Positions 44,232-53,873 of a stretch of DNA of 64,000 nt are shown piece after piece. The DNA is from Pseudomonas fluorescens. GTDB taxonomy: Bacteria; Pseudomonadota; Gammaproteobacteria; Pseudomonadales; Pseudomonadaceae. The stretch lies in contig NZ_VCNJ01000013.1 in assembly GCF_005938625.1 (NCBI RefSeq), forward strand, positions 1 through 64,000. The letters run 5' to 3'. Under the pieces are notes generated by a model. It was given only the letters and a program-made list of their open reading frames with translations. It was not told where the DNA came from and ran no database searches. Numbering within the stretch: position 1 is the stretch's first letter; each line of letters starts with the position of its first letter. Made by a program: the position numbers and the translations under genes.

Positions 44232-45130
44232 AAAAACCGTTTTTGACCATCGGTCGCGTGGTACTGACCCTGCTGATCGTGACTTTTGCCGTTGTCCTCG
44301 TCTGGCGCATGGTGATGTATTACATGTTTGCGCCGTGGACCCGCGACGGCCACATTCGCGCCGACATCATCCAGATCGCCCCGGACGTGTCCGGGTTGAT
44401 TCAGCAGGTTGAAGTGAAGGACAACCAGTTGATCAAGCGCGGTCAGGTGCTGTTCAGCATCGATCAGGATCGCTTCAAGCTGGCCCTGCGTCAGGCCAAG
44501 GCGGCCGTCGCCGATCGCGAAGAAACCCTGGCTCAAGCCCAGCGTGAAGCCAAGCGTAACCGTGGCCTCGGTAATCTGGTGCCGGCCGAGCAATTGGAAG
44601 AAAGCCAATCGAAAGTCGCCCGTGCGCAATCGGCGCTGGCCGAAGCCATGGTCACGGTGGACAGCGCTCAGCTTAACCTCGACCGCTCGGTGATCCGTAG
44701 CCCGGTGGACGGTTACGTCAACGACCGTGCGCCGCGTCCACAGGAGTTCGTCACCGCTGGGCGTCCGGTGTTGTCGGTGGTCGACAGCAATTCATTCCAC
44801 ATCGACGGCTATTTCGAGGAAACCAAACTTGACGGCATTCATGTCGGCCAGTCGGTGGATATCCGCGTGATCGGCGACCGTGCGAAATTGCGCGGGCATG
44901 TCGAAAGCATCGTCGCCGGTATCGAAGACCGCGACCGCACCAGCGGCAGCAACCTGCTGCCGAACGTCAACCCGGCGTTCAGCTGGGTGCGGCTGGCGCA
45001 GCGGATTCCGGTGCGGATTGCCTTTGACGATGTACCGGAAGACTTCCGCATGATCGCCGGGCGTACCGCCACCGTTTCGATCATCGACGATCAGCCACGC
45101 GACGAGCATAAACAGGAGCCTGCGCAATGA
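44228..45130 (+). CDS. AaeA-like membrane-fusion protein
   Basis: Periplasmic adaptor of 300 residues. An N-terminal membrane helix (VVLTLLIVTFAVVLVWRMVM) is followed by APWTRDGHIRADIIQIAPDV, the diagnostic AaeA/EmrA-like start of the lipoyl domain, a short coiled coil (about 90-145) and the second half SVIRSPVDGYVNDRAPRPQE. The beta domain contains YFEETKLDGIHVGQSVDIRV and the C-terminus runs to a polar tail. It is coupled by ATGA overlaps to genes on both sides. Confidence 0.9.
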   Translation: MKKPFLTIGRVVLTLLIVTFAVVLVWRMVMYYMFAPWTRDGHIRADIIQIAPDVSGLIQQVEVKDNQLIKRGQVLFSIDQDRFKLALRQAKAAVADREETLAQAQREAKRNRGLGNLVPAEQLEESQSKVARAQSALAEAMVTVDSAQLNLDRSVIRSPVDGYVNDRAPRPQEFVTAGRPVLSVVDSNSFHIDGYFEETKLDGIHVGQSVDIRVIGDRAKLRGHVESIVAGIEDRDRTSGSNLLPNVNPAFSWVRLAQRIPVRIAFDDVPEDFRMIAGRTATVSIIDDQPRDEHKQEPAQ

Positions 45131-46569
45131 GCAGGGCGCTGATGATCGCCGGGTTGGGCGTGATGCTTTCGGCCTGTCAGATGGTCGGGCCGGACTATCA
45201 CGTGCCTGAGGATGCGGCGGTGCAGCGCAAGGATTTTCAGGGTGAGCTGGCCGTCGCTGGCAAACCCGTCGTGTCGGCGCCGGTGCCGGCGGATTGGTGG
45301 CGTCTTTATAAGGATGCGCGGCTGGATCAACTGGTGCAGCAGGCCATGGCCTCCAACACTGATCTGCGCGTAGCCGCCGCCAACTTGCAGCGCGCCCGCG
45401 CTCAGGTCGATGAGGCCGAGGCCGCCGGTGGCTGGAGCGCCGGGGTGAAAATGGGTGCTCAGCGTTTGCAGGAGTCAGGACAGGCATTCCTGTTGCCGGA
45501 GAAAGTGCCAGTGGCCAACGTTGGCGATATCGGCATCAGCGCCTCATACCAATTCGATCTGTGGGGAACGTTGCAACGCGGCATCGAAGGCGCCAAGGCC
45601 AATGCCGACGCGACACAAGCCGCTGCTGATACCGCGCGCATCACGTTGGTGGCGGACGTTGTGCGTGCCTATACGCAAGTCTGCGCGGCCAACGAAGAAC
45701 GTGAGATCGCCCAGCATTCCCTCGACCTGCAATCGCAAGGCACCACGCTGATTCAGCGTCTGCGCGACGCCGGCCGTGGCGACGAAACCCAGGTCACCCG
45801 CTCGCAGACCCAATTCAAATCCTTGCGTGCCGATATGCCGCGCTATGAAGCGGCGCGTCAGGCCGGATTGTTCCGCCTGTCGATGCTGCTGGCGAAACCA
45901 GTCGACCAATTGCCAGCCGGGACGGCGACTTGCGCCGAACTGCCGAAGATCGCCCAACTGGTGCCGGTTGGTGATGGTGCCGCACTGCTCAAACGGCGTC
46001 CGGATATCCGTCAGGCTGAACGACGTCTGGCCGCTGCGACCGCCGGCATCGGCGTCGCCACTGGCGAGCTGTACCCGGACATCAGCATCGGCGCGACCAT
46101 TGGCACCGTCGGCATCATCGATGACCTTGGTGATCCGTCGACCAACCGCTGGGGCTTCGGCCCGTCGCTGAGCTGGAAAGTGCCGACCAACGGCGCCCGC
46201 GCGCGCATCCGTGAAGCTGAAGCGACGACTCAAGGTGCGCTCGCGCACTTCGACGGCGTGGTGCTCAACGCCATTCGCGAAACCCAGACCGGCCTCGCTC
46301 AGTACACCGCACTACTTCAGCGGCGCGACGCACTGGCCGATGCCGAGCAATCGGCGAAACTGGCTGCCGACCAGACCCACCGCTTCTTCCAGGCCGGCCG
46401 CGAGTCATTCCTCGCCGACCTGCAAGCAACCCGCACCTACACCGACGTCACCGCGCAACTGGCCGCCGCTAACACTCAAGTTGCGATGAGCCAGATCGAT
46501 TTGTTCCTCGCTTTGGGCGGCGGTTGGGAAAGCGGACGAACGCACGCTCCAAGCCCCGGCAAACCCTGA
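45127..46569 (+). CDS. NodT-family outer-membrane efflux lipoprotein
   Basis: A 480-residue channel completing the FUSC pump. The signal MSRALMIAGLGVMLSAC has lipobox LSAC at 14-17, followed by QMVGPDYHVPE. The family motifs FDLWGTLQRGIEGAKANADA and RRPDIRQAERRLAAATAGIG are present. It overlaps the adaptor stop by four bases and ends the operon; a GC-rich hairpin follows at 46595-46624. Compared with the lipoprotein gene at 15899, its N-terminus is of normal length, which underlines the oddity of that gene. Confidence 0.9.
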   Translation: MSRALMIAGLGVMLSACQMVGPDYHVPEDAAVQRKDFQGELAVAGKPVVSAPVPADWWRLYKDARLDQLVQQAMASNTDLRVAAANLQRARAQVDEAEAAGGWSAGVKMGAQRLQESGQAFLLPEKVPVANVGDIGISASYQFDLWGTLQRGIEGAKANADATQAAADTARITLVADVVRAYTQVCAANEEREIAQHSLDLQSQGTTLIQRLRDAGRGDETQVTRSQTQFKSLRADMPRYEAARQAGLFRLSMLLAKPVDQLPAGTATCAELPKIAQLVPVGDGAALLKRRPDIRQAERRLAAATAGIGVATGELYPDISIGATIGTVGIIDDLGDPSTNRWGFGPSLSWKVPTNGARARIREAEATTQGALAHFDGVVLNAIRETQTGLAQYTALLQRRDALADAEQSAKLAADQTHRFFQAGRESFLADLQATRTYTDVTAQLAAANTQVAMSQIDLFLALGGGWESGRTHAPSPGKP

Positions 46570-46594
46570 GGCCGTTGCTATGCTTTGAAGTGTT

Positions 46595-46624
46595 GAAGGG
46601 GCGCCCCGTGCAAAGCGCCCCTTC
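46595..46624. terminator. GC-rich hairpin at the end of the efflux operon
   Basis: GAAGGGGCGC and GCGCCCCTTC are perfect ten-base inverse arms with a ten-base loop. No T run follows, so it may act as a stabilising hairpin or Rho-assisted end rather than a canonical terminator. Confidence 0.55.
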
Positions 46625-46662
46625 AGCGCACATTGCTAGCGCTGGTCTAGGGGAAACCAATA

Positions 46663-47298
46663 ATGAAAAACCCTTACGCTCTCGGCTTCTGGTGCGCCCT
46701 CGCAGCGCTGGTGCTGCTCTCGGCCACCTATTTCTACGGCATCATGCTGGCCCACCAGATCGACAAGGCGATGGTGTTCCTCGACAGTGCGACAGCGCTG
46801 ATCGCGGTCATGGCAATCGTCGTCGTGGCGTGGGCATCGGTGCAGGTGCAGCGCGTCAAAAAAAGACAACTTGAACAGGGCAGGACTCTGGTGCTGATCT
46901 GGGACACCAAAGTCGCCCTGCGCCGGGTCGAAACAGTGTTCGACCGGTATTTCTGGGGCAGTTACTGGCAACCCGGGCGAACCTTCGCCGAAGTCATGGG
47001 CGAACTTACCGGCACACCGCTGGAAAAAAGCCTCGAAGCGCTGAAAAAGCAGTGCCTGGAACTCGACAAGCAGATCGCCGACGAGGGCTGGCACTGGCTC
47101 AACAATGCCCGCGAATTGTCCGATGTCGCCACGGCCATGGCCCGTGAGCGTTATCAACTGGATTTCTGCGACCCGCGCGCCGACGGGCCGGGCGGTGCGG
47201 TGATTGATCGGGATTTTGAAGTGCTGGTCTACACGTGGACCGCGCGGCTGAAAAGCTTTGATCATCAACTGGATGAGATTGAGGTTCAGTATTCCTGA
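46663..47298 (+). CDS. Uncharacterised two-helix membrane protein
   Basis: A 211-residue protein with two N-terminal membrane helices (LGFWCALAALVLLSATYFYG; ALIAVMAIVVVAWASVQVQR) and a charged cytoplasmic-looking domain of about 150 residues rich in Glu, Lys and Leu, probably helical (LEKSLEALKKQCLELDKQIA). ATG 46663 follows AGGGGA. I recognise no family. It is alone between the efflux operon hairpin and a REPIN. Confidence 0.75.
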   Translation: MKNPYALGFWCALAALVLLSATYFYGIMLAHQIDKAMVFLDSATALIAVMAIVVVAWASVQVQRVKKRQLEQGRTLVLIWDTKVALRRVETVFDRYFWGSYWQPGRTFAEVMGELTGTPLEKSLEALKKQCLELDKQIADEGWHWLNNARELSDVATAMARERYQLDFCDPRADGPGGAVIDRDFEVLVYTWTARLKSFDHQLDEIEVQYS

Positions 47299-47321
47299 TT
47301 CTCTGCTGAATCAACTGGGTT

Positions 47322-47414
47322 CATCGCTGGCAAGCCAGCTCCCACAAGGTTTTCTGGTGTTCACAGAATTTGTGTTCACCCAAGATCCCTGTGGGAGCTG
47401 GCTTGCCAGCGATG
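47322..47414. repeat. REPIN (family C)
   Basis: CATCGCTGGCAAGCCAGCTC and its inverse flank a ~53-bp centre that itself has GGTGTTCACAGAATTTGTGT. It lies in the 319-bp gap between the membrane protein and YdgA-like genes; nothing else in that gap looks like a gene. The arms equal those of the copy at 15925. Confidence 0.88.
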
Positions 47415-47617
47415 GCGTCTGCAAAACCACCGAAACTCTTCCAGTCTCTCAGCTGTCCATTCCCCCCATAGACACTCTTTAACCTTTAAACATTGGGCCA
47501 GCTTGCGCGCCCGGTGCTAATCTCCACCGCTGAATTCAGCGCAGTCGAGCCGCGACCCGGTCACGGGTTCAGGGAAGACGACCACACTCACAGCCACGGA
47601 AATCGATCAGGTCATTC

Positions 47618-49123
47618 ATGAATAAATCAGCAGGCGTGCTCCTCGGAATTGTTGTTGCCATCGGCGCGATCAGCGCAGGCGGGGCCTGGTACACCGGGAC
47701 CAAGATCGAAGGCGTGTTGAACAACGCCGTCAGCAACGCCAACCAAGAGCTGCAAACCGCGATGGCCGGCTCCAACGGCAGCGCGTCGCTGGAGTTGGTG
47801 TCGCTGGAACGCCATACCTTCACCAGCACCGCGCACTATCGCCTCAAGGGTGAAGGCGAGATGTTTGGCGACAAGCCGGTCGAATTGCTGTTCGTCGACC
47901 ACATCGAGCATGGTCCGCTGCCGTTCTCGCGTCTGGTTTCGCTGAAATGGCTGCCGGTCATGGCCACCAGCAACTACGAGCTGGAAAAGAACCCGGTCAC
48001 CGAAAAGTGGTTCGCCGCGACCAAAGGCGCTGCACCGCTCAAGGGCGTGACCAGCATCGGCTACGACGAATCGACCACCAGCACCCTCGATTTGCTGCCG
48101 TTCGAAACCGCGCTGGATGAGCAGTCGAGCCTGAAGTTCTCCGGTCTGACCATGAACATCTCTGCCAACGCCCAGGCGCAGAAGGTCAAGGCGGACGGTT
48201 ACATGGACAACCTGAAACTGGTCACCGTCGCTGAAGATCAGGCGCCGGTACAGGTCGAACTCAACGGTCTGACCCTGGCCAGCAACCTCGCCAAGAGCAG
48301 CTACGGCTACTACACCGGGGAAAACACCCTGGTGCTGACCAACAGCAAAACCACCTTCGGCACCAAGCAATCGGTGCTCGGTGTGAAGAACTTCGAAATG
48401 AAGAACCTCACCGAAGAAAACGGCAGCAATGCGTCTGGCCGTGCGGACTACAAGATTGGCGAAGTCAGCCTCAACGACAAGAAAATCGGCTCGGCGAACA
48501 TGGCCATGAGCCTGAAAAACCTCGACATCCCGTCGACGATGTCGCTGATGCAGATCTATCAGACCAAGTTGCAGCCGTATGAAAAAGCCGCTGCCGAGGC
48601 CACGGCTCAAGGTCTGCCAGCGCCAGAGCTCAACCTGACCGAAGCGGAAAATGCGCAAGTCAAAGCCGACCTGCAGAAACTGCTAGCCGCCGGCCCACAG
48701 ATTGCCCTGGAAAACCTCTCGTTCAACACCGCCAACGGTGAGAGCAAGGCCAATCTGGTGATCGACCTGACCAAGCCGCAATCGATGGATCTGCCGCCGG
48801 ATCAACTGGGCAAACAACTGATTGCGCTGCTCGACCTGAATATCCAGGTATCGAAGCCAATGCTGGTCGATCTGCTCAGCGTGCAGGCTCAACTCGACGG
48901 TCAGACCGATGCCAAAGCCATCGTCGACCAATCCAAGGAAGCCGCCGACATGTTCGCTGGCATGGCGGTCGGTTCGCAGTTGGCCGTCGTCGACGGTACC
49001 AACGTCGTGACCAAGCTGCATTACGCCGCCAATCAGGTCGAATTCAACGGCCAGAAGATGACCGTCGAGCAGTTCGTCGGCTTCCTGATGAGCAAGTTCG
49101 CGGGCGTCACGCAAGTGCAGTAA
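47618..49123 (+). CDS. YdgA-family (DUF945) protein
   Basis: A 501-residue envelope protein with an N-terminal uncleaved helix (GVLLGIVVAIGAISAGGAWYTG) and a long periplasmic beta-rich region. WYTGTKIEGVLNNAVSNAN and the repeated NLTEENGSNASGRADYKIGE-type strands resemble E. coli YdgA and relatives (DUF945), which are of unknown function. ATG 47618 is directly supported by the signal anchor. It stands as a single gene with its own terminator at 49142-49180. Confidence 0.83.
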   Translation: MNKSAGVLLGIVVAIGAISAGGAWYTGTKIEGVLNNAVSNANQELQTAMAGSNGSASLELVSLERHTFTSTAHYRLKGEGEMFGDKPVELLFVDHIEHGPLPFSRLVSLKWLPVMATSNYELEKNPVTEKWFAATKGAAPLKGVTSIGYDESTTSTLDLLPFETALDEQSSLKFSGLTMNISANAQAQKVKADGYMDNLKLVTVAEDQAPVQVELNGLTLASNLAKSSYGYYTGENTLVLTNSKTTFGTKQSVLGVKNFEMKNLTEENGSNASGRADYKIGEVSLNDKKIGSANMAMSLKNLDIPSTMSLMQIYQTKLQPYEKAAAEATAQGLPAPELNLTEAENAQVKADLQKLLAAGPQIALENLSFNTANGESKANLVIDLTKPQSMDLPPDQLGKQLIALLDLNIQVSKPMLVDLLSVQAQLDGQTDAKAIVDQSKEAADMFAGMAVGSQLAVVDGTNVVTKLHYAANQVEFNGQKMTVEQFVGFLMSKFAGVTQVQ

Positions 49124-49141
49124 TCCTGCGCTTTAAATAGC

Positions 49142-49180
49142 AACGCCCGGCCTCTGTATCGCACAGACGCCGGGCGTTTT
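49142..49180 (+). terminator. Rho-independent terminator after the YdgA-like gene
   Basis: CGCCCGG (49144-49150) pairs with CCGGGCG (49170-49176), extended inward by CTCTGT / ACAGA, and is followed by TTTT. It lies 18 bp after the stop. Confidence 0.8.
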
Positions 49181-49381
49181 GCTGTCCGGCGTTCGGGTTT
49201 TCGGTGTGCTGGCTCTGCCGCCAGCACGATTCTGAACAATTATTGTGTTCCGGATATTGGTCTACGCTTGCGTGCAAGACTGCCTGACTAAGCTTGGCCG
49301 TTGGATGTGCATCGGCGGCCACCGTTACGAATGGGCAAGGAGGGCATTGCGACCCGGCTGGCCATGTAAGGATGCTGACGA

Positions 49382-51862
49382 ATGCCGCGTATTGATGTTC
49401 CTGTATTACATCGTGGTTTACGCCCTTTGTTTCGAGTCGCGTTGTGCAGCCAGTTGCTCTGGCCGGCGCTGGCGTTTGCCGACACACCCTACGATCAGAT
49501 GGTGCGCGACGCCCGCGCCGGGCAAACCTTGCCCGCGCTGACGCTTTTGCGTCAGGTGCCACCCGGCCAATCGACGACCGGGCAGATCAGTGATCACCTG
49601 CAAATTGCCAGTTGGGCCGGCCTCGATGCCGAAGTGGTGCAGGTCTATGAAACCCAGGGCCGCGATCGCGTCCTGCCGGTTCAGGCGCTGACCGCCACCG
49701 CCCGTGCCTATCGCAATCTCAAGCGCTGGGATCAAGCCACGCAGGTCTACAACAAGGCCTTGGCGCTGGAGCCGGATAACGCTGACCTGGAATTGGGCCT
49801 GGCCCTGACCCAGGCTGACGCCGGCAAGCCCGACGAAGCGGTGACTCGCGCCAAAGCGCTGGTGGCGGCCAAACCTGATGATCCTTCCCGCCGTCTGGCG
49901 CTGGGCTACGCGTTGACCCGTGCCGGCAAACAGTACGACGCCCTGTTCGAATACGATCAAGCCTTCAAACGCGCCGGCAGCAAACCGGAAGTCGCCCGTG
50001 AATACGTGGTCGCCCTGCAAAAGGCGCGTCTGCCGGAGCCGGCGCTGCGCCTGGCCAATCAGCGTCCGGGGTTGATCGATCCGGTCACGTTGCGTCGCCT
50101 CGAAGGCGATCTCGCCGCCGAGCGCGTACGCTTGGCCGAACTCGCCACGCGCAGTGAAAAAGAACGCTATGTCATCGCCGACCGCGCGTTGGCCGACTAC
50201 GACAAACTGCTCGCCACCTGGACGCCGGACGCCACTGCACACGACGATGTGGTTCGCTGGCGCATCGACCGCATGGGTGCGCTCAAGGCCCGGGCGCGTA
50301 CCGCTGACGTCATTACCGAGTACCAGAAGCTGCAAGCTGAAGGCGTGAAGATTCCGACCTACGCCCTGCGCTGGGTGGCGGCGTCGTATCTGGATCAACG
50401 CCAGCCGGAAATCGCCACCGAACTCTATCGCCAAGTGCTGGCGGCGCCGGACGCCGATGTTGGTGATCGCCTCGAAGACACCACTGCGCTGTACTACGCG
50501 TTGCTGGAAAGCGACCGCGCCGATGAAGCGCGCAAAGTCGCTGAAGACGCCGCCAAATCCCAGCGCCCGCGTATCGAACTGAAAGGATTGCCCATCGGCA
50601 ACCCGAACGACGAATGGATGGATGCCCAGCAACTCGCCGCGCAGGCCGGGACTTACGGTTCCGATTTGCCTCATGGTGAGGAGCGTTTGCAGGCTTTGGT
50701 CGATCAGGCGCCGGGTAACGTCGGCTTACGTCTGGCTCAGGCCGATTTGTACCTCGCCCGCAACTGGCCACGCCGCGCGGAAATGCAGCTCAAGGAAACC
50801 GAGAGCATGGTGCCGCGCGACATGGGCCTGGAAATTGGTCAGGCTCACACGGCCATGGAACTGCAGGAATGGCGGCAAATGGATGCGCTGACCGACGACG
50901 TCGTCGCACGCTATCCGGATAACCGCCAGGTGCAGCGTCTCGCCCGCGAACGCGAAGTGCATGACATGTCCGAGCTGCGCGTCGAAGCCTACGGCGGCAA
51001 GGCCAATGGCGGCGGCAGTGGCGATGCCGGCGCCGTCAGCGGCAGTCGCGATTTTGGTATGCAGACCACCCTGTACAGCCCGCCCATCGATGAAGACTGG
51101 CGCGTGTTCGCCGGGGCCGGTTATGCCACCGGCGACTTCGCTGAAGGTACCGGTAACCATCGCTTCCAGCGTGTTGGCCTGGAGCGCCGCACCCGCGACA
51201 TGACCCTTGAAGCGGAAGTTTCCAACCACTCCTACGGTTTTGGCGACAAACAGGGCGCACGTCTGGCGATCGCCCGCGACATCAACGACAACTGGCAGTA
51301 CGGCGGCAGCCTCGAATATCTCTCGGCCGAGACCCCGCTGCGCGCGCTCAACAGCGATATCAAAGCCAACGGCGGCAGTGGCTTCATCCGCTGGCGCGCC
51401 AACGAAAGCCGCGAGTGGCGCCTGTCGGTCAGCCCATCGCATTTCAGCGACGGCAACAACCGCGTCGAAGCCTTGCTCACCGGCCGCGAGGGCGTCTACA
51501 GCGCGCCGAACGTGCAGGTCGACGCCGGTCTGGAGGTCGGTACCAGCCACAACTCCAAGTCCGATGACGTGCCGTACTTCAACCCCAAGTCCGACTTCAG
51601 CGTGATGCCGCTGGTCAACGTCAATCACGTGCTCTACCACCGCTACGAAACCTCCTGGAGCCAACAATTCCAGGCCGGCGCGGGGACGTACAGCCAGCGT
51701 GATCACGGCACCGGCGGCATGGCCCTGCTCGGTTACGGCCAGCGTTATGCCTGGAACGACGTGTTCGAGGTGGGCGGCTTGTTCAGTGTGATCAACCGGC
51801 CCTACGACGGTGATCGGGAGACCGATCTGCGTCTGCTTGTCGACCTCACTTTCCGCTTCTAG
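49382..51862 (+). CDS. pgaA: PgaA, outer-membrane porin for poly-N-acetylglucosamine export
   Basis: An 826-residue outer-membrane protein that exports PNAG. A signal peptide (about 1-34, ending WPALAFA) is followed by TPR helices (for example RAYRNLKRWDQATQVYNKAL near 110) to about 500 and a C-terminal beta-barrel of about 290 residues ending in LLVDLTFRF with terminal Phe, typical of outer-membrane proteins. It heads the pgaABCD operon with 12 bp to pgaB. The upstream 200 bp contain no recognised operator. In other bacteria the operon is controlled by c-di-GMP; nothing here shows that directly. Confidence 0.93.
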   Translation: MPRIDVPVLHRGLRPLFRVALCSQLLWPALAFADTPYDQMVRDARAGQTLPALTLLRQVPPGQSTTGQISDHLQIASWAGLDAEVVQVYETQGRDRVLPVQALTATARAYRNLKRWDQATQVYNKALALEPDNADLELGLALTQADAGKPDEAVTRAKALVAAKPDDPSRRLALGYALTRAGKQYDALFEYDQAFKRAGSKPEVAREYVVALQKARLPEPALRLANQRPGLIDPVTLRRLEGDLAAERVRLAELATRSEKERYVIADRALADYDKLLATWTPDATAHDDVVRWRIDRMGALKARARTADVITEYQKLQAEGVKIPTYALRWVAASYLDQRQPEIATELYRQVLAAPDADVGDRLEDTTALYYALLESDRADEARKVAEDAAKSQRPRIELKGLPIGNPNDEWMDAQQLAAQAGTYGSDLPHGEERLQALVDQAPGNVGLRLAQADLYLARNWPRRAEMQLKETESMVPRDMGLEIGQAHTAMELQEWRQMDALTDDVVARYPDNRQVQRLAREREVHDMSELRVEAYGGKANGGGSGDAGAVSGSRDFGMQTTLYSPPIDEDWRVFAGAGYATGDFAEGTGNHRFQRVGLERRTRDMTLEAEVSNHSYGFGDKQGARLAIARDINDNWQYGGSLEYLSAETPLRALNSDIKANGGSGFIRWRANESREWRLSVSPSHFSDGNNRVEALLTGREGVYSAPNVQVDAGLEVGTSHNSKSDDVPYFNPKSDFSVMPLVNVNHVLYHRYETSWSQQFQAGAGTYSQRDHGTGGMALLGYGQRYAWNDVFEVGGLFSVINRPYDGDRETDLRLLVDLTFRF

Positions 51863-51874
51863 AAGAGTTTGAAG

Positions 51875-53872
51875 ATGCCTTTGATTTCGCGTTTCATCCT
51901 TCTGCTGGGAGTGCTGCTGGTCAGCGCCTGCGCCCAGCAAGCTCCGGCCTTTGCGCCGCCGTCCGAGCGCCCGCTGGCGGCCAGTGAAAAACCGTGGCCG
52001 AAAAATCACGTGCTCGGCATTGCCTATCACGACGTCGAAGACCGCGATCCCGATCAGGCCGTGGTGGCGGTGCGCACCGAGCGCATGATCGAACAACTCG
52101 CCTGGCTGCGCGAAAACGGCTACAAACCGGTGACGGTCGACCAGATCATGGCCGCGCGCAAGGGCGGCCCGGAGCTGCCGGCGAAAGCGATTCTGCTCAG
52201 TTTCGACGATGGGTATTCGAGTTTCTACACTCGCGTGCTACCGGTGCTGCGCGCCTATAACTGGCACGCGCTGCTGGCGCCGGTCGGCAGCTGGATCGAC
52301 ACGCCGCTCAATCAGCCAGTGGATTTCGCCGGCGCGCCGCGTGCGCGTTCCGACTTCCTGACCTGGGATCAGGTGCGCGAGATTTCGCAATCGGGTCTGG
52401 TGGAAATCGCCGCGCACACCGACGCCAACCACAAAGGAATTCTGGCCAACCCGCAAGGCAATATGCAGCCGGCGGCGGCGACCCGGCGCTACGATCCAGT
52501 GACCAACCGCTATGAATCCGAGGCCGATTTCCAGGCGCGGATTCGCACTGACGTAAACAACATCTCGGAGAAAATCCGCAAGGTCACCGGCAAGAAACCG
52601 CGCGTCTGGGTCTGGCCGTACGGCACGGCGGACGGTACTTCGCTGACCGTGGTCGGCGAGCAGGGCTACGAAATGGCCCTGACCCTGGACGACGGTCTCG
52701 ATGCCCTCGACAACCTGATGAGCAGCCCGCGTTTCCTCGTTGCCTCTGATCCGGACGGCGAACATTTCGCCAACAGCGTCGTCGGCGTGCAATCGGATTT
52801 CGCCATGCGCGTGGTCCATGTCGATCTGGATAACGTCTACGACCCGGACCCGGCGCAACAGGACATCAACCTCGGCAAGCTGGTGCAGCGCATGGCCGAC
52901 ATGGGTGCCAACACGGTATTCCTGCAGGCCTTCGCGGATCCTAAAGGTGATGGTCTGGTGCACTCGCTGTACTTCCCCAATCGCCACTTGCCGGTGCGCG
53001 CCGACATTTTCGACCGCGTTGCCTGGCAACTGCGCACCCGTGCTCATGTGAAGGTGTTTGCGTGGATGCCGGTGCTGAGTTTCGGCCTCGATTCGAAATT
53101 GCCGCGTGTCACCCGCTGGGATCCGAAAACCGGCACCACCGCAGTCGATCCGGATCAGTACAAACGCCTGTCGCCGTTCGATCCTGAGGTTCGGCGAATC
53201 ATCGGTGAAATCTACGAAGACGTCGCGCGGCTGACCTCGGTCGACGGCATCCTCTATCACGACGACGCCGTGCTTTCGGACTTCGAAGATGCCAGCCCTG
53301 AAGCCTTGAAAGCCTATGCCGCCCACGGTCTACCGGGTTCGATTGCCGCGTTGCGCGACGATCCTGCCGCGATGCAACGCTGGACTCGCTTCAAGAGCAG
53401 ATACCTGATCGATTTCACCAATGAGCTGACTACCAAAGTCCGCGCCATCCGTGGTCCGCAGGTGCTGACCGCGCGCAACATCTTCGCCGAGCCGATGCTC
53501 AATCCCGCGAGCGAAGCGTGGTTCGCGCAGAACCTCGACGACTTCCTCGTGACCTACGACTGGACGGCGCCGATGGCCATGCCGCTGATGGAAAAACAGA
53601 CTCAGGCGCAGTCCGGCCCATGGCTGGAAGCGTTGGTGGCTACGGTCAAGAAACGTCCCGGCGCGCTGGATCGCACGGTGTTCGAATTGCAGGCACGCGA
53701 CTGGACGAAAAAGGATCAGGCCGACATCGACGGTGCGCATCTGGCCGAGTGGATGGGCCGTCTCAAGCGTCAGGGCGCGACCAGTTTCGGTTACTACCCG
53801 GACAACTTCCTCGACAACCTGCCGGACCTGAAAACCGTAAGGCCTGCGCTCTCCAACAAATGGAATCCATAA
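51875..53872 (+). CDS. pgaB: PgaB, PNAG N-deacetylase lipoprotein
   Basis: A periplasmic, outer-membrane-anchored lipoprotein of 665 residues that partly deacetylates PNAG and, in relatives, cuts it. The lipobox LVSAC ends at Cys19. The N-terminal NodB-like deacetylase domain has [20 protein letters not shown] (metal Asp pair), AHTDANHKG (metal His) and WVWPYG. The C-terminal glycoside hydrolase-like domain (about 310-665) includes [15 protein letters not shown] with the acidic residues of GH153. ATG 51875 is chosen for AGAAGAG upstream; a TTG two codons earlier is possible. pgaC starts one base after its stop. Confidence 0.93.
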   Translation: MPLISRFILLLGVLLVSACAQQAPAFAPPSERPLAASEKPWPKNHVLGIAYHDVEDRDPDQAVVAVRTERMIEQLAWLRENGYKPVTVDQIMAARKGGPELPAKAILLSFDDGYSSFYTRVLPVLRAYNWHALLAPVGSWIDTPLNQPVDFAGAPRARSDFLTWDQVREISQSGLVEIAAHTDANHKGILANPQGNMQPAAATRRYDPVTNRYESEADFQARIRTDVNNISEKIRKVTGKKPRVWVWPYGTADGTSLTVVGEQGYEMALTLDDGLDALDNLMSSPRFLVASDPDGEHFANSVVGVQSDFAMRVVHVDLDNVYDPDPAQQDINLGKLVQRMADMGANTVFLQAFADPKGDGLVHSLYFPNRHLPVRADIFDRVAWQLRTRAHVKVFAWMPVLSFGLDSKLPRVTRWDPKTGTTAVDPDQYKRLSPFDPEVRRIIGEIYEDVARLTSVDGILYHDDAVLSDFEDASPEALKAYAAHGLPGSIAALRDDPAAMQRWTRFKSRYLIDFTNELTTKVRAIRGPQVLTARNIFAEPMLNPASEAWFAQNLDDFLVTYDWTAPMAMPLMEKQTQAQSGPWLEALVATVKKRPGALDRTVFELQARDWTKKDQADIDGAHLAEWMGRLKRQGATSFGYYPDNFLDNLPDLKTVRPALSNKWNP

Positions 53873-53873
53873 C

